Shown piece after piece: positions 7,964-16,737 of a DNA stretch of 64,000 nucleotides. Origin of the DNA: JABMMZ01 sp040386935 (GTDB lineage: Bacteria; Bacteroidota; Bacteroidia; NS11-12g; UBA955). The position numbers were made by a program, and so were the translations under genes. The stretch spans positions 1 through 64,000 of the forward strand of contig JAZKEQ010000029.1 of assembly GCA_040386935.1 (NCBI GenBank), written 5' to 3'. The notes beneath the pieces are model-generated. The model was not told the origin of the DNA and made no database searches. It worked only from the letters and a program-made list of their open reading frames with translations. Position 1 is the stretch's first letter. Every line of letters begins with the position of its first letter.

Positions 7964-7989
7964 TCGTCCGACTGAGCTTGCCGAAGTCA
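7962..7989. repeat. Extra terminal repeat unit supplying a stop codon
   Basis: A diverged unit (CTTCGTCCGACTGAGCTTG then CCGAAG, 7962-7986) directly follows the right direct repeat and has no counterpart on the left. Its ends CTTCG and CGAAG are inverted. The GAAGTCA at its end includes TCA at 7987-7989, which is the TGA stop codon of the minus-strand beta-lactamase-fold gene. The repeat array therefore abuts the coding sequence with no spacer. Confidence 0.7.
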
Positions 7990-9108
7990 TTGCGTTTTAT
8001 ACAACCAATCCACCAGTTTTAATTCATCAACATGGCTGCTTTGTCTGTTGTTGGTGAGTATCACCATGCATATTTTCTTATCGAAGCGATTCCAGAAGAA
8101 TGTCCAGAAACCACGCCACCAACCGTTATGGTAGGTCCATTGACCATTAGGTGTATTCTTTAAGCGGAATCCTAAACCGTAGCTCCCGCCAAAAATATTG
8201 TGATCATAGGTAGGTTGCTGCATTAATTCAAGTAACTCCGCATTTAACAATCTCCCATCTAATAAACCCCTGTGAAACATGAATAAATCTTCGACACTGC
8301 TGTACAAACCTTTGTCGCCTAAAATGCCGTCAAGATAGTAGCGTTCGTGGTAAACAAATTTTTCAAAACGGCCGAACATAACAGGTTTTTGTATGGCCCT
8401 TGGTTGACAGCCATAATAAAAAGAATTGCGCATACCGCATGGTTTGAATATATTTTCACGCACAAAGTCAGGGAATGCTAAACCCGATACTTTTTCAATC
8501 AATACAGCGAGAAAAGCAAAATTGGTATTGCAATAACTGAATGATTGGTTGGTATCCAAATAAGGTGTTGGTTTGTTCTTCACCATGAAGTCATAAAAGT
8601 CTTGGTTGGTCATGCAGGTGCTTGTGTCATGCCAAAAAGTATCTGTATAATACATGTAGTTGGCCAGGCCACTGCGGTGACTCAACAATTGTCTGACGGT
8701 GACATTCGGATATGGGAAATCGGGGAGATAAACAGTCAGTAAACTATCGAGTGCTATTTGATTTCTTTGAACAAGTAATAAGGTAGCAACACCTGTTACA
8801 GTTTTTGAAACAGAAGCCAATTGAAATAAACCATCAAGGGGCATGGGCTTTTTACGGCCATCAGCTGTACCATAAGCTTTTTTAAATAAGTGGTCGCCTT
8901 TAGCAATCAGAACTGTACCATTGAAATTTTTACCAAAGTATTCATCGATACTGTCTACAAAAGTTTTATTGAAAGCAATGAATGAGTCGTTTAATACAAA
9001 GAAGGAATCTATGGATGCGGCAGATTTTTTTTTAGCAGTAGCAGAAGGATTGTTGCATTGATAAAATACAGACGAGATAGCAACAAATAGCAGTAGTTTT
9101 TTGAGCAT
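7987..9108 (-). CDS. Serine hydrolase of the beta-lactamase (class C/PBP) family, lipoprotein
   Basis: A 373-residue protein with a lipoprotein signal (hydrophobic 5-15, then VFYQC with the lipid Cys at 18), so probably anchored in the envelope. The three active-site motifs of the class C beta-lactamase/DD-peptidase fold are present: SVSK at 99-102 (SxxK nucleophile and base), YCN at 192-194 (YxN), and HNG near residue 334 in WTYHNGWWRGF (the HxG form of KTG). The length is normal. Members act on peptidoglycan peptides, D-amino-acid peptides or esters; the substrate cannot be told from sequence. The stop codon is formed by the last unit of the neighbouring repeat array. It is preceded by a terminator that isolates it from the gene upstream. 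Confidence 0.87.
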   Translation of the reverse strand: MLKKLLLFVAISSVFYQCNNPSATAKKKSAASIDSFFVLNDSFIAFNKTFVDSIDEYFGKNFNGTVLIAKGDHLFKKAYGTADGRKKPMPLDGLFQLASVSKTVTGVATLLLVQRNQIALDSLLTVYLPDFPYPNVTVRQLLSHRSGLANYMYYTDTFWHDTSTCMTNQDFYDFMVKNKPTPYLDTNQSFSYCNTNFAFLAVLIEKVSGLAFPDFVRENIFKPCGMRNSFYYGCQPRAIQKPVMFGRFEKFVYHERYYLDGILGDKGLYSSVEDLFMFHRGLLDGRLLNAELLELMQQPTYDHNIFGGSYGLGFRLKNTPNGQWTYHNGWWRGFWTFFWNRFDKKICMVILTNNRQSSHVDELKLVDWLYKTQ

Positions 9109-9110
9109 AA

Positions 9111-9147
9111 AAAAAGTCCCGAAAATTATTACTTTTTCCGGGACTTT
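9111..9147 (-). terminator. Terminator after the 9169-10038 gene
   Basis: On the minus strand AAAGTCCCGG pairs with CGGGACTTT (arms near 9147-9138 and 9121-9113) and is followed by a short T run (9115-9111). It lies between the stop at 9169 and the next gene's ATG at 9108, so it overlaps that gene's promoter and leader region. Confidence 0.7.
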
Positions 9148-9168
9148 GATATTGAATATTATTTACAT

Positions 9169-10038
9169 TTAACGAACATAGAACAAGTATTCCTTGTTAT
9201 TGATGGTCGCTTTAGCCAACAAGTCGCATTTTTGGTCGTTGTTTGGATCGTAATCCACTTTAATTGTTTTGCCCGATGAAGTATTGGTCAAGGTTATTTT
9301 ACCTGATATAAAAGTTCTTGCACAACCTGCTTCAATTTTTTTGTGAAGGGCCTGATCAATAACGAGTGTAAAGTTTTCACCTTTTCTATTGATACCGCTT
9401 GCAGTGCCTATTATATCAAATTCATCACCTATAAGGCCCGGGCCGTTGTCAACAGTTTTAGTAATGGTACGATCGCTCTGCCAGTATACAGTGCCGTTGC
9501 TGTTGATAGCACTTGCATTGGTTACTTTAATATTAAGACTGTTTACAGTGGCTCTTGTGATTGTCAATACGCCAATTAACTGGGTCATGTTACTGCCATC
9601 ACTTCCACCATAATAGCCATCAGAAGGAGTCGTTTCAGCTGTGAAAACAGCGCCTACAACACCGTATCTGTTTGTTGATGTAAAGCGAATTTTACCGGCT
9701 CTGTACCTGCCGTCATTGCACAATAAACCTCTTGGCGCTACTGCTTTTACAGGTCCGAAATCAATAATAAAGTCTACCCCGTCACCATCTAAATATGAGC
9801 TGTCTGTAAATGTAACTACAGCACCGCTTGGTAAAATTGTATTGCCTGCTCTTGTTCTGGTATCATTTGAAGCAACATCATCCGCTACATCAAATAATGA
9901 AGTGAATTCGTTTTCTGCTGTTGAGTTGTCTTCTGCTGAAGTAATTGTTTCAAGCGTTTCTTTCGTGTCTTTTCTACAAGAGTAGAACATGACGCTGATA
10001 CCTGCTAAAAAAATGCTGCTAATGATTAGTTTTTTCAT
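9169..10038 (-). CDS. Lipoprotein of unknown function
   Basis: A 289-residue protein with a clear lipoprotein signal (MKKLIISSIFLAGISVMFYSC, Cys 21 followed by RKD). A Ser/Thr/Glu-rich linker (about 25-65) leads to a beta-rich region with repeated strand patterns: VVTFTDSSYLDGDGVDFIIDFG, GKIRFTSTNRYG, TLTNTSSGKTIKVDYDPNND. The only other Cys residues are in LLCNDGRY, AGCARTF and DQKCDLLAK, a spacing seen in Bacteroidota lipoproteins that end in a small Cys-paired beta-sandwich. I do not recognise a named family. It is a single gene with a terminator at 9111-9147. A surface or periplasmic location is likely; the function is unknown. Confidence 0.65.
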   Translation of the reverse strand: MKKLIISSIFLAGISVMFYSCRKDTKETLETITSAEDNSTAENEFTSLFDVADDVASNDTRTRAGNTILPSGAVVTFTDSSYLDGDGVDFIIDFGPVKAVAPRGLLCNDGRYRAGKIRFTSTNRYGVVGAVFTAETTPSDGYYGGSDGSNMTQLIGVLTITRATVNSLNIKVTNASAINSNGTVYWQSDRTITKTVDNGPGLIGDEFDIIGTASGINRKGENFTLVIDQALHKKIEAGCARTFISGKITLTNTSSGKTIKVDYDPNNDQKCDLLAKATINNKEYLFYVR

Positions 10039-10094
10039 GAGTAATTATAATTTTTTTGTGTTTTGTTAATTTAGACGCTGAAACTTCAAAAGGT

Positions 10095-11288
10095 TCAGTG
10101 GTTTTGAGATAAATTATCAAGAATAATGCCACAGATTTTTTCAATGGCTTCATTATCAATGATTAGAGGGGGTGCGAGCCTTATTTTATTTTCAGCATAA
10201 AGGAACCAATCGATCAATAAACCATCCTTTACACAGGCATCAATCACCTTTCTGCAGAACACCGGATCTTCTAATTCAATGGCCAGCATCAGTCCCATTC
10301 CACTCACATTTTTTATTTTTGGGTGCACCAATAATTTCCTGAACAGCAATTCTTTCGCTGCTGCCTGATGGTGTAAATCTTGGTCTACAATAAAATTGAG
10401 GGTAGCCAATGAGGCGGCACAACTGAGGGGATGGCCACCAAATGTATTGATATGACCCAATACAGGGTTATCCATCAGTATGTCCAATATTTCTTTAGAG
10501 GCGATAAAGCATCCCAATGGCATGCCTCCACCTAGTCCTTTAGCAAGTACCAATATATCAGGTGTTACACCGTAATGTTGTAAAGCGAATAACTCACCGC
10601 AACGGCCATAACCACTCTGTATTTCATCAAAGATAAGCAAGGCACCTGTTTCATCGCATCGTTTTCTTATGGCTTTCAGATAGTCGACTGAGCAGGGTAC
10701 ATAACCCTTTTCACCCATTACAGGTTCTATGAATACTGCGGCTGTTTGTTCAGTGATTAATTCCTGTATTTCATCAATAGCATTCTGATTAATGAAATTA
10801 ATACCCGGCAGCAATGGCACAAATTTATTGCTGAAATAAACATCACTCATCAAACTGAGTGCACCATGTGTACCTCCGTGATAGGCCTTATGTTGTGCAA
10901 CAAATTGATGTCGGCCTGTAAATCGTTTGGCCAATTTCATGGCACCTTCTATGGCTTCGCTGCCACTATTTACAAAATAACAGCAGTTAAGTGTGTCGGG
11001 TAAATGGGAGGTGAGTTGTTTTGCCAATGCCACTTGTGGCTCTTGTATCATTTCTCCATACACCATCAAATGAAGGTGTTTATCGAGTTGTTGTTTGATG
11101 GCATCTTTCACTTTTTCATTGCCATGACCAACATTGCTGACCCCAATACCGGAAATACAATCGTAATACACCTTGTTGCCCGCATAAAGAAAAATACCAT
11201 CAGCTCTGTCCACCTGAATGCCCAGAGGACTGCCGGAAGTTTGGCCTACATGCCTGTAAAACAATTGCTTTAGGAGTTCCTTGTCCAC
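10095..11288 (-). CDS. Class III PLP-dependent aminotransferase (acetylornithine/ornithine-like)
   Basis: A 397-residue fold-type I aminotransferase. Landmarks: SGIGVSNVGHG near the N-terminus; NSGSEAIEGAMKLAKRFTGR for phosphate binding; the PLP-ring Asp in LLIFDEIQSGYGRCG; and the Schiff-base Lys in LVLAKGLGGGMPLG. The subgroup includes ornithine, acetylornithine and 4-aminobutyrate aminotransferases; the exact amino donor cannot be fixed from sequence. The start given is a GTG at 11288, but a -7 box at 11293-11300 almost touches it, so translation may begin slightly downstream, for example at the TTG at 11264. It diverges from cphA. An arginine/ornithine enzyme beside an aspartate-arginine polymer synthetase is suggestive, but the link is inferred. 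Confidence 0.87.
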   Translation of the reverse strand: MDKELLKQLFYRHVGQTSGSPLGIQVDRADGIFLYAGNKVYYDCISGIGVSNVGHGNEKVKDAIKQQLDKHLHLMVYGEMIQEPQVALAKQLTSHLPDTLNCCYFVNSGSEAIEGAMKLAKRFTGRHQFVAQHKAYHGGTHGALSLMSDVYFSNKFVPLLPGINFINQNAIDEIQELITEQTAAVFIEPVMGEKGYVPCSVDYLKAIRKRCDETGALLIFDEIQSGYGRCGELFALQHYGVTPDILVLAKGLGGGMPLGCFIASKEILDILMDNPVLGHINTFGGHPLSCAASLATLNFIVDQDLHHQAAAKELLFRKLLVHPKIKNVSGMGLMLAIELEDPVFCRKVIDACVKDGLLIDWFLYAENKIRLAPPLIIDNEAIEKICGIILDNLSQNH

Positions 11289-11292
11289 TTGC

Positions 11293-11300
11293 CAAAGGTA
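11293..11300 (-). promoter_or_regulatory. -7 box TACCTTTG at the aminotransferase start
   Basis: The minus strand reads TACCTTTG at 11300-11293, a perfect TAnnTTTG, ending 4 bases before the GTG at 11288. Either the mRNA is leaderless or the true start is further inside the gene. Confidence 0.45.
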
Positions 11301-11425
11301 ATGATAGCGACTAATTTTAGGAAATAAAATGCGAACAGATTTTTTTTATTTGTATTAAGAAGCAATTAAACTTGTTTTTATGGCAAATCTTTGCTTTTTT
11401 GCACAAAAGTAATCCCTTAACCCTT

Positions 11426-14053
11426 ATGAAAATTGTAGACATAAAAGCAATGAATGGTCCTAATTACTGGAGCGTGAGAAGACATAAATTGATTGTGATG
11501 CGTCTTGATCTGGAAGATCTAGAGCAAAAACCAACCAATAAAATCGATGGCTTTTATGAAAGACTGAAAACCCTTTTCCCCACCATGTACAGTCACCGTT
11601 GCAGTCCCGGTGTTCCCGGTGGATTCTTTCAGCGTGTTCAGGAAGGTACCTGGATGGGACATGTCATTGAACACATCGCCCTCGAAATTCAAACACTGGC
11701 CGGTATGAATTGCGGATTTGGCCGCACGCGTGAAACATCAACTAAAGGAATTTATTACGTAGTGTTTAATTACTTTGAACAAAAGGCAGGCATTTTTGCA
11801 GCCAAGTCAGCAGTAAGAATCGCAGAAGCAATCATCAATAATCAACCCTACCATTTAGAAGACGATATTCAGAAGCTCAGAGAAATAAGAGAAGAAGAAC
11901 GCCTTGGACCTAGTACCGGGAGTATTATTGAAGAAGCCATTAAGCGCAAAATACCTTATATCAGATTGAACAATCGTTCATTGGTGCAGATAGGATACGG
12001 GGTGAATCAAAGAAGAATTCAAGCTACTGTGGTAAGCACAACCAGTAGTATTGCAGTTGAAATAGCCTGCGATAAAGAAGATACCAAAAACTTACTGGAA
12101 GCGGCAGAAATACCGGTGCCAAAAGGCCGCATCTGTTATGATGATGAGGATATTGAAATAGCCGCATCGCGCATTGGTTATCCTTTGGTAACAAAGCCAA
12201 TCAACGGCAACCACGGTAAAGGCGCAACCACTAATATTAAGAATTTTGACGAATTAAAAGCCGGATTTGAAGCAGCTAAAAAATACTCGCGCTCTATCAT
12301 AGTTGAAAAATTTATTACCGGTCACGACCACAGGGTACTGGTGATTAATTACAAATTTGTAGCGGCAGCAAAACGCACACCGGCAAGTATTGTCGGTGAT
12401 GGTAAAAATACCATTCAGCAATTAATCGATATTGTGAACAGCGATCCAAGAAGAGGGTATGGTCATGAAAAAGTTTTAACAGCAATTAAGGTTGATAGTT
12501 TTACTGAAACGATTCTAATTGATAAAGGTTTAACACTCGAAACAGTATTGCCTAAAGGGGAGGAGTTGTTGTTAAAGCCAACAGCCAATATCAGCACAGG
12601 TGGTACAGCAACTGATATTACAGACATTGTTCACCCAAGCAATATTTTTATGTGCGAGCGTATTGCACGCATCATAGGTCTTGATATTTGTGGTATCGAT
12701 ATCATGGCACCTGACTTAAGTACACCTATCAACGAGAATGGTGGTGCAGTGCTTGAAGTAAATGCAGCACCGGGTTTCAGAATGCACCTCGAACCTACCG
12801 AAGGATTGCCTCGCAATGTGGCAGAACCTGTCATCGATATGTTATATCCTCCGGGCAGTTCAGCGCGTATTCCCATTATCGCTATAACAGGCACCAATGG
12901 TAAAACAACAACAACACGACTCATGGCACACTTGTGTAAACAGGTTGGATTTAAAGTGGGTTATACCACAACAGATGGTGTTTACATTCAAAACGAAATG
13001 ATGATGAAGGGCGATTGTACAGGTCCTGTTTCGGCAGAGTTTGTATTGAAAGATCCGACAGTTGATTTTGCAGTATTGGAATGTGCGAGAGGCGGCATTT
13101 TAAGAGCCGGTCTCGGCTTTCATAACTGCGATATCGGTATTGTTACCAATATAGCAGCTGATCATTTGGGCTTGCAGGGAATCGATACGCTGGAGCAATT
13201 GGCCCGTGTTAAATCAGTGGTGGTTGAAACTGTTTTACCGACAGGTCATGCCATCTTAAATGCAGATGATGATTTGGTTTACAGAATGCGCGATGGACTC
13301 GAATGTAAGGTGGCATTATTCAGTATGGATGAAACCAATCCGAGAATAGTGGCCCATACAAAATCAGGTGGTATAGCCTGTGTTTACGAAAGTGGATTTG
13401 TTACCATCATGAAAGGTGCATGGAAAATACGCGTTGAAAAAGTTTCCAATATTCCAATGACTTTTGGCGGTCGTGCCGAGTTCAATATCGCCAACTGTTT
13501 ACCGGTTGTGTTGGCCGCTTATTTGCGCAATTTTAAAATAGAAGATATCAAATCGGCATTACAAACATTTATACCATCACCGGCTCAAACTCCCGGTCGT
13601 ATGAACATGTTTAATTTCCGCAATTTTACTGTGATGGTGGATTATGCGCATAACACTGCAGGCATACAAGCCATTGGCAAATTCCTAGCTAAAACAGAAG
13701 CATCGAAGAAAGTAGGTATCATAGCAGGCGTAGGCGATAGACGCGATGAGGATACCATTTCTCTGGGTGCAGAATCAGCCAAAATATTTGATGAAATTAT
13801 TATCAGACAAGACCGAAATTTAAGAGGTCGTACGGATAATGAAATCATTGATTTGATGGTTCAGGGAATCAAAGGAGTTGACCCTAATAAAAAAGTAACC
13901 ATTTTACCATTGGAAAGAGTTGCCATAGAATTTGCTATTAACAATGCTGAAAAAGATTCATTTATTGTTATTTGCAGCGATGTAATTCCGGATGCACTCG
14001 AACAAATTATGGCGTTGAAAGAGCAAGAGGAGACTGGGGTAAGTGTTGTTTAG
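11426..14053 (+). CDS. cphA: Cyanophycin synthetase
   Basis: An 875-residue enzyme that builds cyanophycin (multi-L-arginyl-poly-L-aspartate) from Asp, Arg and ATP in the cytoplasm. The ATG at 11426 (MKIVDIKAMNGPNYWSV) is the usual CphA1 start. Domains in order: N-terminal CphA domain (about 1-160, with SPGVPGGFFQRV and GHVIEHIALEIQ); ATP-grasp domain (about 215-475), which adds Asp, with NGNHGKGATTNI and the metal-binding VLEVNAAPGFRMH; Mur-ligase-like domain (about 485-875), which adds Arg, with P-loop GTNGKTTTT at 489-497 and the signature DYAHNTAG. The length and all key motifs are normal. No cyanophycinase or isoaspartyl dipeptidase is nearby. Three glycosyltransferase genes follow, the first after 32 bases, so they may be co-transcribed. 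Confidence 0.95.
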   Translation: MKIVDIKAMNGPNYWSVRRHKLIVMRLDLEDLEQKPTNKIDGFYERLKTLFPTMYSHRCSPGVPGGFFQRVQEGTWMGHVIEHIALEIQTLAGMNCGFGRTRETSTKGIYYVVFNYFEQKAGIFAAKSAVRIAEAIINNQPYHLEDDIQKLREIREEERLGPSTGSIIEEAIKRKIPYIRLNNRSLVQIGYGVNQRRIQATVVSTTSSIAVEIACDKEDTKNLLEAAEIPVPKGRICYDDEDIEIAASRIGYPLVTKPINGNHGKGATTNIKNFDELKAGFEAAKKYSRSIIVEKFITGHDHRVLVINYKFVAAAKRTPASIVGDGKNTIQQLIDIVNSDPRRGYGHEKVLTAIKVDSFTETILIDKGLTLETVLPKGEELLLKPTANISTGGTATDITDIVHPSNIFMCERIARIIGLDICGIDIMAPDLSTPINENGGAVLEVNAAPGFRMHLEPTEGLPRNVAEPVIDMLYPPGSSARIPIIAITGTNGKTTTTRLMAHLCKQVGFKVGYTTTDGVYIQNEMMMKGDCTGPVSAEFVLKDPTVDFAVLECARGGILRAGLGFHNCDIGIVTNIAADHLGLQGIDTLEQLARVKSVVVETVLPTGHAILNADDDLVYRMRDGLECKVALFSMDETNPRIVAHTKSGGIACVYESGFVTIMKGAWKIRVEKVSNIPMTFGGRAEFNIANCLPVVLAAYLRNFKIEDIKSALQTFIPSPAQTPGRMNMFNFRNFTVMVDYAHNTAGIQAIGKFLAKTEASKKVGIIAGVGDRRDEDTISLGAESAKIFDEIIIRQDRNLRGRTDNEIIDLMVQGIKGVDPNKKVTILPLERVAIEFAINNAEKDSFIVICSDVIPDALEQIMALKEQEETGVSVV

Positions 14054-14085
14054 TTTCATCAAAGGTAAGTTCGGATTTTTGCAGC

Positions 14086-15315
14086 ATGTTAAAAGAGTAT
14101 AAATTTTTAATTGCGGCCGCAGTATTCACTTATATTTTTCTGCTTTTTTGTATCAATAAAGAAGCATTCTGGTACGATGCCATTTGCTGGGAAGAATGGA
14201 GTAATTTAATTCGTAAAAACGGATTGCATGCGGCTTACGATGCTGATATCAGCACGGTGAATTATATGCCCTTGTATTTGTATGTGTTGAAAATATACAC
14301 ATGGTTGGCAGGCGATGGCGCATCACTCAAAGATACTATACATTTTTTGAAAGCAGTACCATTGTTTTTTGAAGTTTTATCAGTTGCATTATTAGCAGCA
14401 TTGGTTGAAAATAAAGAACAGCGTTTGTTTTTTTTCATAGTTGGTGCATTGAATATCGGTTTCTTATACGATACCATGTTCTGGCATCAAGTTGATGGCA
14501 TACTTGCTTTTTTCTTGTTGGTGGCCTTGTTGTTTGCGATCAAAAAAAGAACCATGCTCTCTTTTGTTTTTTTTATTCTCGCACTCAATTTTAAGATACA
14601 GGCTGTCATGTTGCTGCCCTTGTTGGGATTGCTTTGGTTGCAAAATATTACATTTAAAAAGATGGCTAGCATGCTGCTTGTTTTTATAGTTTTGCAGTGT
14701 GTAATTATTCTCCCTTTCTTGATTCATGGAAATGCTAAAAATATTCTGAATATTGTTTTCAATTCGTACAATCATTATGAAGAAGTGAGCAAAAATGCCC
14801 ATAATATCTGGTATCTGCTGATCAATGGTTCACCTGTTTCAGTAAGTGATAAACTCACCTTTGCAGGCATCTCTTATCACCATTACGGATTGATGATGTA
14901 TATCGGTGCAATTGTAATTTTGATAGCGCCAATTGCATGGCAGATGATTCAAAATAAAAGTTTAAAAGTAAAAGGATACTCCGCCAAATTTTATGTATTG
15001 ATTGCCGCCTTATTGCCTTACGTATTTTTTTATTTCAATACACAAATGCATGAGCGCTATTTCCATTGTGCTTTAATATTCATTGCGTGGTTAGCTTTTG
15101 TTTACAAGCATTGGATTTTGTATGTTTTCATTAGCATTGTTTATTTCCTGAGCCTCGATACCATATTGCGCAATTTCAGATTGTTGAATCATTGCGACTG
15201 GATTTATAACGACAAGTTCAGCGCTGTGTTATTTACATTAGGATTAATTTACCTCCTGTATTTATGGTACAGAGAATGGCAGAAAAATAAACATCAAATA
15301 GCATTAAACAGTTAG
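14086..15315 (+). CDS. Gpi18-like integral membrane mannosyltransferase
   Basis: A 409-residue polytopic protein from the ATG at 14086, with about ten hydrophobic helices. It resembles GT-C glycosyltransferases of the Gpi18/COG5542 type: an early acidic loop (WYDAICWEEWSNLIRKNG) that would hold the catalytic Asp, HQVDGILAFF after the fourth or fifth helix, LNFKIQAVMLLP, and a late NTQMHERYFHCALIF segment. Such enzymes use a polyprenyl-phosphate sugar and act on the periplasmic face. It is paralogous to the gene at 16703-17959 (shared Q-VDGIL, NFK-Q and NTQMHERY motifs). It follows cphA by 32 bases and precedes the next gene by 9 bases. Donor and acceptor are unknown. Confidence 0.75.
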   Translation: MLKEYKFLIAAAVFTYIFLLFCINKEAFWYDAICWEEWSNLIRKNGLHAAYDADISTVNYMPLYLYVLKIYTWLAGDGASLKDTIHFLKAVPLFFEVLSVALLAALVENKEQRLFFFIVGALNIGFLYDTMFWHQVDGILAFFLLVALLFAIKKRTMLSFVFFILALNFKIQAVMLLPLLGLLWLQNITFKKMASMLLVFIVLQCVIILPFLIHGNAKNILNIVFNSYNHYEEVSKNAHNIWYLLINGSPVSVSDKLTFAGISYHHYGLMMYIGAIVILIAPIAWQMIQNKSLKVKGYSAKFYVLIAALLPYVFFYFNTQMHERYFHCALIFIAWLAFVYKHWILYVFISIVYFLSLDTILRNFRLLNHCDWIYNDKFSAVLFTLGLIYLLYLWYREWQKNKHQIALNS

Positions 15316-15324
15316 TCCATTATT

Positions 15325-16737
15325 TTGAAGCCCGCCTTTTTTCAATCAGCAATTATCAAATACAGTATACTCATACTGGTAGTGGGTTATGCAGTCTTTA
15401 CTCAATTCTATAAATTAGGAGAGCTGGCCATCATACAATGGGATGAGTCGCGACTGGCAGTGAATGCAGCTGAGATGCACCAGTCAGGCAAATTATTGGT
15501 TACTACGTATGAAAATGAACCTGATCTTTTCAATACAAAACCACCTTTGATGATATGGTTGCAGGCATTGTCTATCGGTTGTTTTGGAGTAAATGAATTC
15601 GCCATCAGATTTCCTGCAGCATTGGCCGGTATTATCACTATACTGTTGGTTGGGTGGATGGTGTATGGGGCGGTAAGAAATATTTATACGGCCTGTTTGG
15701 CCATGGTAATTTTAACAACCTGCGATGGGTTTATTCAATTGCACGGTTCCATTACCGGTGATTTTGATGCGTTATTGGCTTGCTTTATTGTAGCAGGTAT
15801 GCATTGTGCGAATCAATTTTTTATAAAAAGGAAAAGAATTTTTCTGATAGGATTCATCACTATGGTGGCTTTGTCATTACTTACAAAAAGTGCTGCTGCT
15901 ATTTTGTTTTTTCCGGTGTATTATGTGGTGTTTTTTCAGCAGTTGCGCTTTGCCGGACTCAAATGGGTAAGCATCGCTTTAATGATAGCCATTGTGCCAT
16001 TGATTGTGTTTTATGTACTCAGAGAAAATGCTGCTCCGGGTTATCTCAGTGCTATTTGGGAAAATGAATTTGGGGGCAGATTTTTAAAAGAGAAAGACGG
16101 TCATGAAGGTGCCTGGCATTATTACATTGTGCATTTGTTTACTTTGCGATTCAGTTGGTGGATATGGCTATTGCCTGTTGCAATGCTTTATGGTTTTATA
16201 AAGAAAGTGAAGTTGCTCAATCAATACAGTTTGGTGATACTTGTATTTATTGCAGGTATCAGTGCTGCACAAACCAAATTAGAGTGGTATGATTTGCCGG
16301 TGTTCCCTTTTATCGCCATTTTACTGGCACTTTTTATTGACTATTTAGTCAATCATCATTCATCTATATTGATTAAAATATCTACAGCAATAGTGGTGAG
16401 CATTTGTATGGTGCAAAGTATTTATGTGAAATTTAATTTTACATATGCAAGGAAAGATATGCGACTGGGTTTTGATATTTACGAGATGAGCAATTACATA
16501 AAAAAATGGGACAGTAAGGATGCCCTGTATTACCACAATGGCAACTACGATGCGTGGTTGTATTTTTATACGCTAAGCAAACAAAATATTCAACGGTGTA
16601 ATTTTAAAACCATTAAAACAGGACATCACATTGTGATTGAAAATAATACAGAAGATTCATTCCGACACCATTATCACTATATTGTAAAAGATTCATTTAC
16701 CCATGTTAAAACAATTCAAATCTCTTCCATTAAGTAA
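15325..16737 (+). CDS. ArnT/PMT-type glycosyltransferase family 39 membrane protein
   Basis: A 470-residue membrane protein of the GT39/GT83 group. The start given is a TTG at 15325, 9 bases after the upstream stop; the first in-frame ATG is about 50 residues inside and would remove the first helix and the catalytic loop. The N-terminal pattern is diagnostic: a helix, then WDESRLAVNAAEMHQSG (acidic catalytic DE), then TKPPLMIWLQALSIGCFGVNEFAIRFPAAL. About ten further helices and a soluble C-terminal tail (about 400-470) follow. ArnT-like enzymes move a sugar from undecaprenyl phosphate to lipid A or other envelope acceptors. It is flanked by two Gpi18-like paralogues. The next gene starts 35 bases before this one ends, indicating translational coupling. 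Confidence 0.8.
   Translation: MKPAFFQSAIIKYSILILVVGYAVFTQFYKLGELAIIQWDESRLAVNAAEMHQSGKLLVTTYENEPDLFNTKPPLMIWLQALSIGCFGVNEFAIRFPAALAGIITILLVGWMVYGAVRNIYTACLAMVILTTCDGFIQLHGSITGDFDALLACFIVAGMHCANQFFIKRKRIFLIGFITMVALSLLTKSAAAILFFPVYYVVFFQQLRFAGLKWVSIALMIAIVPLIVFYVLRENAAPGYLSAIWENEFGGRFLKEKDGHEGAWHYYIVHLFTLRFSWWIWLLPVAMLYGFIKKVKLLNQYSLVILVFIAGISAAQTKLEWYDLPVFPFIAILLALFIDYLVNHHSSILIKISTAIVVSICMVQSIYVKFNFTYARKDMRLGFDIYEMSNYIKKWDSKDALYYHNGNYDAWLYFYTLSKQNIQRCNFKTIKTGHHIVIENNTEDSFRHHYHYIVKDSFTHVKTIQISSIK

Noticed and set aside
7258..7989. CRISPR array
   Set aside because: The repeated units are palindromic cores within two long direct copies; there are no regular unique spacers and no cas genes.
7258..7989. 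Insertion sequence with a transposase
   Set aside because: The only gene inside is a GIY-YIG nuclease; no transposase, no clear target-site duplication and no terminal inverted repeats at the outer ends.
13972..14085. A longer start for the first Gpi18-like gene inside cphA
   Set aside because: The extra 38 residues read polar, Cys-rich sequence that is cphA in another frame; the ATG at 14086 precedes the first membrane helix.
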